Shown here piece by piece: positions 23,701 to 36,112 of a stretch of 64,000 nt of DNA. Within the stretch, counting starts at the first letter, position 1, and each line of letters opens with the position of its first letter. Both the position numbers and the translations under genes were made by a program. The notes below the pieces were generated by a model. It saw only the letters and a program-made list of their open reading frames with translations. It ran no database searches and was not told where the DNA came from. The stretch is from assembly GCA_948567375.1 (NCBI GenBank), contig OX419757.1, positions 5,456,001-5,520,000 of the forward strand, given 5' to 3'. The stretch is from Lunularia cruciata (Eukaryota; Streptophyta; Marchantiopsida; Lunulariales; Lunulariaceae).

Positions 23701-24030
23701 GAAGGCATGTGCAAAAACTTATCATATTAGACGTCAAGGGTACTACTCTCGCTCTCATACTTTGTAGTATACTCAGACAATGTGTGTCCATTGCTCTATA
23801 GAGAGCATTGGTTGATACAATCCATAGGAGAATAATCACACTAGGTGATGCTTCTTTGGATGCCCCATAAGTTTCTAGACCTTACTACTTGCATAACATT
23901 GATATCTTAAGTGCAGTAGGGCAGATTTCTCATATTGATACTATTGGGGCCTAGCCTCATCCCTCCCTCGCAGGGCTTGTTGGGGTCTTCCATTCTTCAT
24001 GTGTTCTATGTAGCCACCTTTTTCTCCATA
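20750..24030 (+). pseudogene. Decayed non-LTR-like retroelement with reverse transcriptase
   Basis: A roughly 3.3-kb relic reads 5' to 3' on the plus strand but is broken by many stops and frameshifts. From about 22020 the frames spell reverse-transcriptase blocks: a VAVVVARGDIPTS-like start, GIKPIAIGEIF, HQFGVTTLEG-like, WIILxVVVENALIAS-like and the catalytic region LSLVDNTHIVGPIDL (about 22625-22670). The last corresponds to an ADD box in which both catalytic positions have drifted. A later PSLTFLSCFESF block agrees with the same lineage. The C-terminal part is intact for 125 residues at 23390-23767 (ADVVVTDPT, GHLFVPLALELY), then runs through one stop to RALVDTIHRRIITLGDASL ending near 23870. 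The 3' UTR (23871-24025) contains the palindrome-and-GGTCGCC-type tail found as short copies throughout the window. The first 1.2 kb is too eroded to assign. Confidence 0.8.
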
Positions 24031-25248
24031 TTACAAGGATACTACACTAAGAGGTAAAATGGAACTAAGCCCCAATAATATATAACATAGTATGTTGGTG
24101 AACCGTTGGGGTGGCAAACAATTCACTGATGAGTTGAAGATTGTAAAGTGCATATAATGCGAGACATACGGATTCTACGTATACGATTACATACGTATGA
24201 GAATGAAAGAAAAGCGACCACGAAGAACACATGAAGAATGTGAACACATAGGTATGAGAATGAAATGGGCATACGATATAAAATTCACAAGAGCCTCAAG
24301 ATCCGCTTTCACTGCAAAGATTGAAATCCACATGGGTTTGGTGAGCAGATAGGACACTTGCGTCATGCTTTTGGCGCGATCTTCTCGTTAAGATAAAGCT
24401 TGATGTATGTGACATTTGTAATTCGAGTTTTACCTTTATTATCTTTCTTGACATGTTGCTATCTTCGTTCAAATGTTTCGAAGGCTTATTGTGATTGAGT
24501 GCAGTTCGTTAGGACGGGATCGATCGTCTTCTCAGATTTTGAGAGAAGATTCTTTGGAAAATGTCGTGTTTGATGGAATTATTTCAGATCATTGCCTGCA
24601 GATATCTTTTATCTACAAAATAGTCGGTCCACTACAGATTCTTCTTGATTTTCTCCATCGCAGGTTACTTGAAGTGCATTTGCTGTAATGTGATAAGTTT
24701 ATTAATGCTGAATATGATATGTTTATCTTCGTATGTTTTTTCTTGAAATTTGATGGGAAGCAAATTCTTTCTTTGACTTGTCTTAATCGTGGAGTCAAGA
24801 AATTATTTTGTATAAATTCAGGACTTCTTAACTGTATCCCTTATACTGTGCAAGGCAATACCAGCCTTAACAACCAAACCAAATTCTTTGCACTGCTTGT
24901 ACACTAAAATATGTGAATAAAAATCAGAGTCTAATCAAGCCTTCAAGAATCATGAAAGATTTCATACCTCTCTTGAAATGTTACTTGCAGATTTTAGACT
25001 AATCGATACCACGCCCTGCTCGCGGAAAGTGAATCCTGTAGTAATATCTCTTCACTTTGCTGTCCCTTTTCTTCTTAGGAAATAAAGTTTTAGAAACAGA
25101 TTAAGAATCAGCATAAAGCTAGCAACTCGAGCTCAGCACCCGCAGGTCAACAAATACAGTACATGTAAATGACATAAGCATCGAGCCGTAATCCCTGTCT
25201 CTTCACATCCAGCTATACCTGTTCCTTTGGAAATCTTCAAGTAGTGGA
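24031..25248. other. Intergenic with scattered tail fragments
   Basis: A minus-oriented scrap of the tail lies at about 24052-24084 (GGTAAAATGGAACTAAGCCCCAATA). Otherwise only short open frames without motifs are present (24473-24688 plus and 24719-24907 plus among them). Confidence 0.4.
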
Positions 25249-26125
25249 GTGGAGGGGATAAGGGAAGAGAGAAAAGTGGGACGTGATAGGAATTTTTCAT
25301 TTTCTGATTTCGAAACTTACATTAGGTTGTAGAAGTTTTAGGCGTCTCCTAATTTTTATTCGTATCTAAATTGAAGGTTAAAGAGAATTATAGAGGAAGA
25401 TATGATCGTTCGATGGGTTGTTATCTTTTGTTTCTAATTTCTTTATTTTCGTGCATTAAATCCATTGGAATCTAATTTGGGAATTATAGAAATGAGAAAC
25501 AGAAATTACGAAGGTTTATAGTATATAGGTTTTGGGAGTTATTATTTAGAGGCGTGCAAACATTGTTACATTGTTAGATTACGCACATTGCTGCATCTTA
25601 GATTGCACCATAATAAGTCGATTTCTTTATTGAAAGTTTTGGATATATCAATCGAGCCATTAGAGTGTTTAGCAGATTATATTTTACAACTATTAAAGAC
25701 TGGTTTTCCATATACACTTTTAATTCATATGTTTTCTCATGCACTCCACCACGTTCATGAGGCTAGATGGGCATTTTTTCTTGTTTTATTCAAGTTGCAT
25801 GAAATCCGATGGATAACTTAGCATATATCTTATTTCTATTTCTTTTAACCCACGCTATGTTGTTTTTGTTATACCGGAGGGAGGAGAGTGTGTGAGAGAG
25901 GGAAGGGCTACCGCGTAGAAAACACGAAGGATGAGAAGAACCATCATGTACAAGGGTGAGACAAAATAGGTAAAATGGAGCTAAACCCCAATAGAGTCGA
26001 TGTGAGGTCTTGTTTTATAACTTTGTGGCTTACTTTAGTGAACTAAAGTAAAGGAGCACTTGCTAATACAATCCATAAGAAAACAAATATACTAGGTGAT
26101 GCTTTAATAATGGATCCACCACTCA
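25249..26125. repeat. Internally deleted retroelement relics in both orientations
   Basis: Bases 25249-25860 resemble the 5' part of the element at 20750-21600. They share a TATCTAAATTGAAGG block, a GCACAxxGCTGCATCTTA-like block and CACTCCACCACGTTCATGAGGCTAGAT, which compares with CACTCCATGATGAGGCTAGAT at 21541. A minus-oriented tail follows at 25908-26000 (CTACCGCGTAGAAAACACGAAGG to GCTAAACCCCAATAGAGTC). Bases 26055-26125 repeat the end of the C-terminal frame (AATACAATCCATAAGAAAAC, CTAGGTGATGC). The region is a nest of fragments, not one insertion. Confidence 0.65.
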
Positions 26126-28839
26126 TAATAGCCGTGCACGCCTTTAATAATTATAGTAGGTAGATGCTTCACTGTATATAGACCATTTGACTTACTAAGT
26201 TTTACCTTTTATATAGATTTCATTTGGATACTATAAGATTTTAACGCGAATTTAATTCTTAAATTTTATCTTTGTTCGGCTTGATGCATTTCTTCCTATC
26301 GTTCTTGTTATCCTAGATATGTGAGCCTACGTTTCTATTCCGTTGTGTATCGTCACCTTTGTTCATCAAGTCACACAATCAATAATCTTTAAAATGTGAG
26401 TAAATCCGCTTCTATCTTTAATTTAATAAATGGCGGAGCTTTCAGCGTCCCAAGTCAACAAGTCAACAAGTCAACAAGCATGTGGGGGTGGTGAGTAAGA
26501 CAAGCGGCAGGTATCTGCCATTTAGATTGGTAACCCCCAACGACTCTTATTCATCAGATTTTTTCATGCTGCTGACTATTATTTAGTTTGTGACCCTAAT
26601 GTCCGCACAATGAAGCCAGGGCTTACACAACCTATCCTTCTCTTTTCATGATGAACATATCTTCTCCTCGGTCAAAGGCCATGCCAATTCATTCTAAAGT
26701 TGCTCGAGTACTGCGACATGGTCCATGATTTTTACGATCCATTTGCAACTGCAAGAACCCAGTCCCGTACTTCCTTCGTGTCTATTGTACCTTTAAATCA
26801 ATAATTAAATGCTCTGCCAGTTTACAAGTAAGTTTGGAGTGGTTAATTTCTGTGCTTGACAGAATGATATGACGGAGTAATGTGGGGTTGAGCTTTGCTT
26901 TGCTGGACCTCTTGGTTGATCATACTAGCTGTCATCCATAGTTTATTTGTGGGTGGGTATTTGTGGGTAAAGTGATCAATACAGTCCTGTGATCGTCCGT
27001 GGTTAGGGTAATCGGGTGATTAGAGTGCTTATGGTTACCCGAGGCTACCAGTTAACTCGAGTAAGAAATCTGAGGGGAGTTTCTTGTGCCTTTGACACAA
27101 CAAGAAGGATTTCTGATGACTATATGTTTTGGAAGCTAGACACTTTATGGACGAAAAACCTTTCACACCTTTCTCTAGTGGACTATATCACACAGCTCGA
27201 GTGAATGTGGAGATTGGGTATGATATCCAACTCAAGTTTCCCTCCATGCATTCAAAGAGACTATCCTAATTCCAAAAAGTAGAACTCCCAATTTGCTTGT
27301 GTTAATTTTGCTAAGAAATTCTACTAATTTTATTTTATTGTACTATTCTTCATTTGTTTAGATACATGATCATGGGAGGAATATTTCTCGAAGCTTATCC
27401 GAATTACTGTATATTAAATCAAACTGAGAAAATGAACGTCCATGTTCTCTCCGTTGAAGATGACTGAAGCTAATTCTTGAAGTGAATGGATTGAGTGATT
27501 CTTCTGGCAGTTCATATCTAAAATTCAACTAAGGATTTGACCTTCTACCAAAACAAAAAACATGTAGAATATCATTAACCTGTACCACGTTTAATACTAT
27601 CTTCTATAGAAGTTACGTAGACGAACAAATTCAGAAAATCAAGAGATATGAGTGACAAGTCCAAATGAAACCAAAGAAGTTTCAAGTCAAGATCTAGCAA
27701 CGACAGGGTTTGTTCATCTCTAACAAGAAGTTAATCAATTGACATGAAGGAGGTAATACTTTGATTGTGGCGATTTCAAACCAAAAGTTCATTACAACCA
27801 CTCATCTACGGTAGAATTCACCCCTTTATGGGGAAGTACTAAGAGCGTCTTTAAGTACAAGAGATGGTACTATTTCTCTTCGGTCTATCATAATCTTCTT
27901 TGATCAGAACTGCAGGTAAATGAACACCACAGTACATTTTTTAATAATAGTTCTCTTCAAAGATCCTCAACGAGTATTCTTCCGCTCCAAATCACAACTG
28001 AAAATCTTAAAAGTCATACTCAGTGGACTTATTGTCATGGACGTCTGGCAATGATATGACCTGTGAGTCTTAATCTTGTCCTATTTTTGTCTAATAATCT
28101 CTTCTAGTCCGTCATCAGTCACCCAGAAAAAGCTGCGAGAAGCACATCTGTCTTAATCTTTTATTTCTATTTCTTATTATCTCAATCTTTTTCAGAAGAG
28201 TGACGTTTGAGCATGAATGTTCAAAGAAACGCAAGTCGATAAAAAAGCAATTTCATGATGGGGAGATGTCGTAATATCATAGAAGGCTTCTGATGAGAAG
28301 CTCTGTCCCACATGTCAACGCCAAATCATGGTTTGGATTATTGCTATGATTCCAATACTTTCTAAAAGTGAAGAGTTGAGTAAGAAGCAGTTCCGGAGCA
28401 TCCTATCCACATGATCTGCATTTTGCAGGACACGGAGCTAATATATATATATATATGCTATTTCCGCGTGTTGACACAAGTCTTGATGTTTTAAGATTAT
28501 TTCAAATTTTCAACAACCTAAATGACGGTGGACTGTTCTAATTTTCCTTTTTAGCATGAATAGTGCCTGAAATAGATCACATAAGATCATCAAGAGAAAT
28601 CTAGAAAGTCCGCCGATCATTTTTGATGTCCACACCAGAAGAGATCTCTGATTCTGTTCAGTGCAATCATCTTAATTCCATCTTCGATTCTCTGATAGGA
28701 CCAGAAAGGAAAAGAACCTGATTTCTACACAATGTTACATATAACATCCCAGGAGGGAAGAGAAAGAAATACAAAGCACAACCAAGTGTGGAAGAAAAAA
28801 AGAGAACACAGCCGTCGATCCCAAGCAACCAAGAAAGAA
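26126..28839. other. Intergenic, AT-rich, no gene recognised
   Basis: The region holds a triple GTCAACAA direct repeat at about 26454-26477, a short (TA)n run at 28441-28456, and no open frame with a recognisable domain. The longest frames are about 60-65 codons and featureless. Confidence 0.4.
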
Positions 28840-29210
28840 ACCTAAACCCGCCCTCATAGAACACAGGAAGGATGGGAAGACCTCATCAAGCCTTACAAGG
28901 GAGAGGAAAAACCTATTGCAAAACCTATCGATCCTAAACCAAAAAGTGAGAAGGCGATCGCGTAGGAAAAACGAAAGATGGAAAGACCGTACAAGGGAGA
29001 GACAAAAATAGATAACATGGGGCTAAGCCCCAATACAGTCTATATGAGAAATTTGTCCTACTGCACCTAAGATATACTAAACCAAGGGGCCAAGAAGAAA
29101 GCCGAACCTAATAGAACACAAGAAGGATGGGAAGACCCCATCAAGCCCTACAAGAGAGAGAAAAAACCTCTTGCAAAACCTATTGATCCTAAACCAAGGG
29201 GGTTATTGTT
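28840..29210 (-). repeat. Cluster of three retroelement tails, partly tandem
   Basis: Three minus-oriented tail copies lie head to tail at about 28850-28917, 28949-29050 and 29100-29165. The first and third carry the same adjoining sequence (TTGCAAAACCTATxGATCC then TAAACCAA) at 28916-28943 and 29171-29200, so a unit of about 255 bp was duplicated with the middle copy inside it. The middle copy keeps the full palindrome GGGGCTAAGCCCC. Confidence 0.8.
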
Positions 29211-29330
29211 TTCAAACTAGATACTTAACTATTCATCTCATTCCCTGTACTTTAAATGTAATGAGAAGATCTTTGAACATTGAAGGCAACGTATTTATTC
29301 TCGAAAGTGTTTTGATTGGTATTCTGTCTA

Positions 29331-29383
29331 GGTGTTCTCCTTTGAGACTCATGGAAACCGATGAGTCTCAAATGGAGAACACC
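29331..29383. repeat. Short perfect-arm hairpin
   Basis: GGTGTTCTCC plus TTTGAGACTCAT (29331-29352) pairs with ATGAGTCTCAAATGGAGAACACC (29361-29383). There is one bulged base and the loop is 8 nt. The arms are about 22 bp. The loop is shorter than in most plant microRNA precursors. Confidence 0.85.
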
Positions 29384-29841
29384 CAAACAGAACAAAATCC
29401 ATGAACAGGAACCAGACTACCGTGTCATCGGATACACAAGTTTTCCGTATACATGCAAGCCAAATCAAGCCAATCTCTCCGAGACTCGCGTTTTTAGTTC
29501 ACAATTTTCTTTTTCCTTAATTGTGTCCAGAGGCCAAAAACATTACTAGTATTATGACAACCAAATCGCATGACTTGTCAGATCTTGCTCGAAAGGCTTG
29601 AAGAAATACGGTTTCACAAGTAACAGATGATTCGCTAGGAGGATCCATTATTCTTATATGAGAATACATGCTGCTGTCCTCATTGTGGAGGGCCAATCTT
29701 TGGTTTATTCTTTTATTCAAGACATCATACAAAACATATTGTTCAAGGGTTCTATTTTCCGAGTAACCATACTGTCTTATAGTTGTATAATTAACTATTA
29801 TTGAAATAGTATTTTACTGTTCATGTTAGTCATCGTATTAG

Positions 29842-30640
29842 AAGGTGACCGCGTCGAAAAAACTAAAATAGAAAGACCCCATCCAACCATATAAGGGAGA
29901 GAAACAGAAAAAAAAAAAACTAAACTAAACTAAAATAGAGTCTATATGAAAAATCTACCTTATCACACCTAAATCATTTGTTAATCATCTGGGTTTCCAG
30001 ATATTGTGAAATTAGAATTAAAAAATGAAAACTCGCGTCGACCAATCTGCAAATCAATCCCACAACGTGGTCGCATGCATATCTGATTCAAGATTCTTAA
30101 AGGGAACTCAATAAATAGAAGTCTACTTGACTTGACATAGACTTCATGAGGCGGACATATCAGCGATCCTTTACAAGCATAAAGATAAGATATGGCACAA
30201 ACCACTCTTTACTAAAGGGATCAGGAGAACTAAGACTTGAACGAAATGGATGTATATATACGAAATAGTAAGTATCCTAAAGTCACATGTGATTTAGTGG
30301 TATGCGAACTTTTATTATGTCAAGTAGGGTAGTTTAGAACATGATGTTTTTTCACTGGTGGCGGAGGCGACAGCGTGTGATAACAAGAAGGATGGGAAGA
30401 CTCATCAAACCAGACAAGGAAAAGACATAGAGGTAAATGGAACTAAACCCCAATAGAATCGTAATGAGTGAAGGAGAACACGAAGGATGGGAAACCCATC
30501 AAGCCGTACAAGGGAGAGACGAAAAAAACACGAAGGATGAGAGACCCATCAAGCCGTACAATGGAGAGAGACGAACAATGTACAATGGGGCTAGACCCCA
30601 ATAGAATTGTAAGAGGGTGAAAGGAATATGCCCTACGACT
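29842..30640 (-). repeat. Further cluster of minus-oriented retroelement tails
   Basis: Copies are visible at about 29842-29960, 30363-30468, 30478-30520 and 30526-30606. Between them the DNA has no gene. The repeated order is GGCGACxGCGT, AAGGATGGGAAGAC, CATCAAGCCxTACAAGGGAGAG, GGGGCTAxxCCCCAATAGA. The 29842 copy has a run of A and a CTAAA repeat replacing the palindrome. The clustering suggests tandem copying or repeated insertion into the same target. Confidence 0.75.
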
Positions 30641-33059
30641 CCTAAGATATCAATTGTGCAGCAGGTTTGAAAGGAAGATAGATCTTGGACTTTCCACTTG
30701 TTCTTCTGCTACAGTGGGAAATGTCTATTATATTGAGGAACCCACATATGATGGAGAAGAGGTTATCCACACCCAAGGATGACACACAACCTATTTACAC
30801 AGGAAACTCTCTTAAATTGTCATAGCTCGATTAGCTCGCCCTTTCCATTAGTTTAAGATAGTTCAAGATAGTCCAAGTAGTTCAAGATAACGATTGCGGA
30901 AACTAGCATTTGGAGAAAGTTGGGGGAAAAAAGAAATCTCGACTATGGTCTACTTTCCAGAAATTGGTGACCTGCTTGATCTTTGATGATCATAGTCCAC
31001 ATTACTCATAGTCTCTTATTGCAGTACTTCTTTGTTCCAGATTCAGGTTTGAAACACACACCGACCTTCTAGCACTTTTTCTTTCCAAGTAACGGGGACT
31101 CTTTACTTTCAAAGTTACTGCAAGGAGATCTTTCAATTCAGAAGTTCATAGAACAATTTGGTTGTTGATAAATTCGTAGTCCAAGTACTCAAAATCTACT
31201 ATAGTTGAGTACTCGTTTTTTACCACCATTCACGTTTAAGACTCACACCGACCTACTCGCACACGCTCTTCCAAGTTACCAATCTTTCTCATTTTCAAGG
31301 CTAAACTGACATTGGATCAATATCTCCAAGTTTAGAGATTCCAAGTTCCAAGTATATGAATTTTTTTCACCTACTTCATCTTTGATATGTCATAGTCCAC
31401 TAGACTCATAATATCCTAGTGCAGTACTATCTTTCATCCAGCTCAAGTCGAAAATACACCGACCTTCCTGAGCTTGCTCTTCCAAACTACCGGGACACTT
31501 CACGTGTAAAGCATAATACGAAAGTAATGTATAAAGATAGACTTCCAAATTTTCAAAGGTCTTCAGAACTGTCAGTTCAGATGCCACCATCGTTGAAATG
31601 AGAATTACTCACGAATGGTTCACGAATCCAAATCTTAATTCAAAAAGAGCCCTAATACCACAAACAGAAGAACAGATAGAGGGATACAATTTAGGTAAAG
31701 TAAGATTAAAACCAAGGATGGCCATACCGACAACTAAGAGAGAAGCTAAGTAACGATACCCTTTCGAAATACACTTCGATCCATGAACTAAGACAGAAGT
31801 ATTCACACCTCATGTTGAACCACGCTTTGAGGTTTGCTGCCGAGAGGTTCTTCTCAAGGAGCTCCAAACTTTCGGACACATAACTTAATTTCTTAATCGA
31901 TACAATTTAAAATTGTGTCGAAACACGTAGAAGACCAAGGAAAGCCCTTAACCAAAATGTTCATTTCCAAAAGGCATGTGCTTTGCCCGCATGCCGAGAA
32001 TTGAATCACCAACATTCTGAGAATATGACAATTATAGAGCTCATGTCCTGGGAGAGAGTCTACTACAATATATGCACGATCATTGACCATTGAGCAGAGT
32101 CTACTTGTGTCACATGACTCGAGAACACCAACCTTCCGAGTAATCAAACTGAACATATGGGCTCACAGTCCCACACGGGATTGAGCTAGAGATGAGAAAC
32201 AAGATACCAGGTTACTTCTCCCAGTAAAGCGTTTCCTCAAGACATCTCGTTATTGTGATGAACAGCAACCGCATTCATAATTTGTACAGTGGTTCTACGT
32301 GTTCCCAAGGACAAATCTTATCTTCAAATGCCCTATTCCGTTTCGAGGGGTACGACTTTATCCTCTCACTACCTTCTGTTGGAAACCTATGCATGTCATT
32401 CCACATGATTTGATCAGCTTGCGACACACCTTTCGATGCCTCATACTTTGGCGATCCAACGACGGCATGTTGAACTTCATACTACGGACTACAGTAAAAT
32501 CTCACCCTTAGATTAAGTCACGCATAATTCCACTTACTGTTTCTTTGCTCTTCAACCGTGTCTCATTAGACTATACTCTGACACTCGATGGTGCATGCAT
32601 ATTAAAGGATTGGACTGCATTTGCTTTGATTTCATCTTTGAACTGGATGGTACATAGAATAGATTTAATATCAATAGTGCAAAGATAAGTATGCGAATGA
32701 AGTGGTTGTACATCACATCCTACCCACCGTATTTGGGCTTCCCAAGTTGTGTACATGAACATCCTTCTTAGAACACATTCAATAGCTTAGCATAAAATCC
32801 TTGTGCTGCAGAACTAGATGACGGCCCACGTATGCTTTCGTCAATATATGTTCACACGTTAGGAACATCTGTAACATACACTAAACATTTTTGAAATTTG
32901 TTTGATTTCCAAAACTCTATGTAAGCATTTTACTTAGAGCAAAATTCTACAAAGAATCTTGTTTGTACGGCTTTCTTGACCCTGATGAAGAACGATACTA
33001 TTACTATGGATGTAATTTTCTTAAAAAGGTTTTGTTGAAAATAAATATCCAATTTATTC
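30641..33059. other. Intergenic, no gene recognised
   Basis: Several loosely similar segments at about 30940-31080, 31180-31290 and 31370-31500 share the order CATAGTCCAC, ACTCATAxT, TGCAGTAC, CACACCGACCT, CTTCCAA. They look like a diverged tandem repeat of 200-250 bp. No open frame has a recognisable domain. Confidence 0.45.
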
Positions 33060-33284
33060 TTGGGTGCAATCCATAGGAGAACAATCCATAGAAAAGTAAT
33101 CACACGAGGTAATGTTTCTTTGATGCTCAAATTGATGGTAGACTCTACAACTTGCATAGCTAAGATATCTTAGGTGCAATAGAGTAGATTTCTCATATGG
33201 ACTCCATTCGGGTTTAGCTTTACTTTGTCTCACGCTTGTACGGTCTTGATGAGATCTTCCCATCTTTCTTGTTTTCTATGTTGT
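33060..33284 (+). repeat. Longer retroelement 3'-end copy
   Basis: This copy begins in the last coding codons of the element (CAATCCATAGGAGAACAATC, compare 23820), runs through the AAGATATCTTAGGTGCAATAGAG leader of the 3' UTR, then the GACTCCATTCGGGTTTAG block and CTTGTACGGTCTTGATGAGATCTTCC. It bridges the coding part and the short tails, which supports the view that both belong to one element. Confidence 0.8.
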
Positions 33285-33287
33285 CAT

Positions 33288-33420
33288 TACGTAATTCCCA
33301 AAGAAAAGGAATTTAGTGAGAATAAATTGAGAGAAGGGCAACTGCGTAGAAAACGCAGTCGCGCAGTCGCCCTTCTCTCAATTTATTCTAACGAAATTCC
33401 TTTTCTTTCAGAATTACGTA
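33288..33420. repeat. 133-bp near-perfect palindrome
   Basis: The left arm (from TACGTAATT, then AAAGAAAAGGAATTT and AATAAATTGAGAGAAGGGC) is mirrored by the right arm (GCCCTTCTCTCAATTTATT, AAATTCCTTTTCTTT, AATTACGTA). Arm length is about 55-60 bp. The centre contains GCGTAGAAAACGC, derived from the outer end of the retroelement tail. Each arm therefore appears to be one tail end plus its flanking DNA, duplicated in inverted orientation. Confidence 0.9.
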
Positions 33421-33472
33421 ATTTTGAACCTGTCTGTTTTATTATGTCTTCCTGATGAAGTTATTAAAACGA

Positions 33473-33525
33473 ATGAAAGATGGTTTCTAAAGAGTTCATT
33501 GGAATCCTTAGAAACCATCTTTCAT
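33473..33525. repeat. 20-bp-arm hairpin
   Basis: ATGAAAGATGGTTTCTAAAG (33473-33492) pairs with CCTTAGAAACCATCTTTCAT (33506-33525) with one mismatch across a 13-nt loop. It lies 50 bp beyond the large palindrome. Confidence 0.85.
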
Positions 33526-36112
33526 CTTGTTTACCCACATTCTTTTCATGAAGGATGAGTGAGTGAGTACATGTCAGAATATGTTATTCCAGGCTTTATA
33601 AGCTTTTGAGGACTTCAAAGAACCTGATGATCGTAAAGATTCCTTTTTGCAAATTGTAATCAAATGCAAAAACTAAGTCCACGAAGCTTTGTCTACCAAA
33701 ACTGAAGTGATACCAGCTATTTATTAATTTTTCTATCCTTTCGAAACGCCACACATAGGATAACACTAATTATTGGAACGAATAAGAAAATTACATCAAG
33801 TTGTGTAAGGATAGAATTCAAGAGACAAAATGGGCTAAGCCCCATTTGAGTTTTAAAGATTGGTTGGGGAATATGTCCTTCAGTCCCTAAAATGTCACAA
33901 CTGAGTAAATCCTATAGCCTATAATGGTATTGGATTATCCAAAGAAATATCATTTATTGTGATTGTTCTCCTATTGAATGGATTTGCCTATATTCTCTCT
34001 AGAACAATAGATGCATATTTCCTAATATAAATTATAAAGTAAGAAATGGAGAATGGTACATCATAGGCTACTACGGTAAGTTTTCATACACTCCTTGAAG
34101 AACTTGTCCAATGGAATATTCATCGTTTCATACAACCCCAAAGCTAGAGGAACAGAAATATGAACTTGCTGCATACTCTAAACATGGAGACTTTGGTTGC
34201 AACCCCTAATGCTGCATAGTATGTGTACTATCACCACAATATCTACTATTAGCATATTATTACTTGATCATCTCAAATCATTTACAAGTTTGTACTAACT
34301 TGTATAATCTTAGAGTACACCAATGCTCCTTCCAAGTATGATATATACTCCCATGCCATGGCTAGCACTATATCTCTGATGACATCATGAGTAGCTATCC
34401 ACTGTCCTCCAAAAGGACAAAAATAATATAGATCTCTATTGCATCTAGGCAATATGGATCTATAGTCATAAGTGAGTAATAAATATGCATTTGGGTGGAC
34501 CAAACTTAAGTAGAATCTGATCATTGATAGTGTAGGTTGTACAAGTTGAAATTCCCATGCAAGATTGAGTTAGGATCCAAAAGGGTATAGCAGGACTTGA
34601 ACATGGGACTTTTAAGTTAGCTTGCACCCTTGTCAAAGCAAGAGCAAAGATGTAACCTGATAGCACAAGAAATGGACGTATAAAGTAAGAAAGAATATAA
34701 CACTTATTAAAATTATCAACTGCAAATCTCTGGTCCGATCACAAATCAAAGAGGCAAAGGATGGAAAGGATATTCCAACAAGCACAAGTTGTTGTGCTTG
34801 AAGGACTAAGTTGTCTATAGTATGCAGAAATATGACTTGGAGTGAAAAAATCTCTCCTCTACCTCTATCACATATATCTCAAAGATTGATCATCAAAACA
34901 AGAGAAAAATACTTATACCAAAGGACACAAGTACACAAAATACTAGAGGTAAGATTTCCTCCATAGATAATAGGTCTACCCCTCTGCACTAAATTGGGTA
35001 AAATTTTCATACTTGTGTTATAAACAAGAACTAAGGTACATCACCTCATAAGTTTATCACCAAACAGGTATATACAATGGGGATTTGTCAGCTGAAAATG
35101 ACTGAACACGTTCAATAAATGTGGAGAAGTCTGGAAAGCTTGAAAGTGGTTTCATTTGATTACCTTTCGTTGGATCATGTTCAAGGTATGATATCACAAG
35201 TTATCATTTTATGCAGTTCAAGCAATATATTTACAAATATTGATTCTTCACCATGAAGGATCTCGTGAATTAAGTTAGATTGATATACAAAGAGAACCAA
35301 AGTTACAAGGAGGCACCATAGAGACACTAGGCACCTGCTTGACTCCCTAAGACTCTTTTTTGAAGGGTGTGCTAGCGGTAGTGAATAATATGGTGTGTGC
35401 AAACTACCGCTAGTAAATCATAGGAGGGTTCAACTCAACGTTTTGAGAAACATTAAACCTTATCGCTATATGGAAAGCTGACTCCCTGTTTAAACATGCC
35501 GTCTCAAGAAACCACAACGCTGCAGCGAATAGTCTCATGGCAGTACAGGTCTCTACTCAACATCGTCCTGATCAATCTTTTACCCTGGTACACGAATTCA
35601 AGGTGCTGCAGTCATAATGTAACTCCTCGGCGTTGTCGTCCAGTACGAGGTCATCCTATTGACTCTGGTGGATATATATTGCTCGTCTTCCACTATCTGA
35701 TCCAACTCGTGAAGAATGCATAATCTCATAAAGCATATCAGAAAGATAGTTAAATTGCACCAGACCCCCGGTACTCTAGCAAACTCATTACCTCTATATG
35801 ATTTCCTAAAAACCATGGGGGAAACTTAACAGAGTGTAGACATCGTGTTGGTAATTTTTACTGTTGATTCTCTGTATGTATTTTATCTATACCTAAAGAA
35901 TCCAGGTTTGGTATACTAGGAGAAAGTTGGGTCTCTGATCCTGGTACATATGATCCACATAATATCCACTTTACCCTGGCGTATCAACATGGAAGGGCGG
36001 TGCAAGGAATATTCAAAGTAGAAGACTAAAATGTATATGGAAAGATAAAACCTTCTGAGCACAATTTCTACAACTATTTACTCTTGTGGGTGGGTAAGAA
36101 CTATCTACAATA
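33526..36112. other. Intergenic, no gene recognised
   Basis: A tail fragment in minus orientation is seen at about 33820-33855 (ATGGGCTAAGCCCCATTTGAG). The rest is AT-rich with only short featureless open frames. Confidence 0.4.

Noticed and set aside
28441-28456. Short (TA)n run as a possible promoter
   Set aside because: No gene follows at a reasonable distance on either strand; treated as simple sequence.
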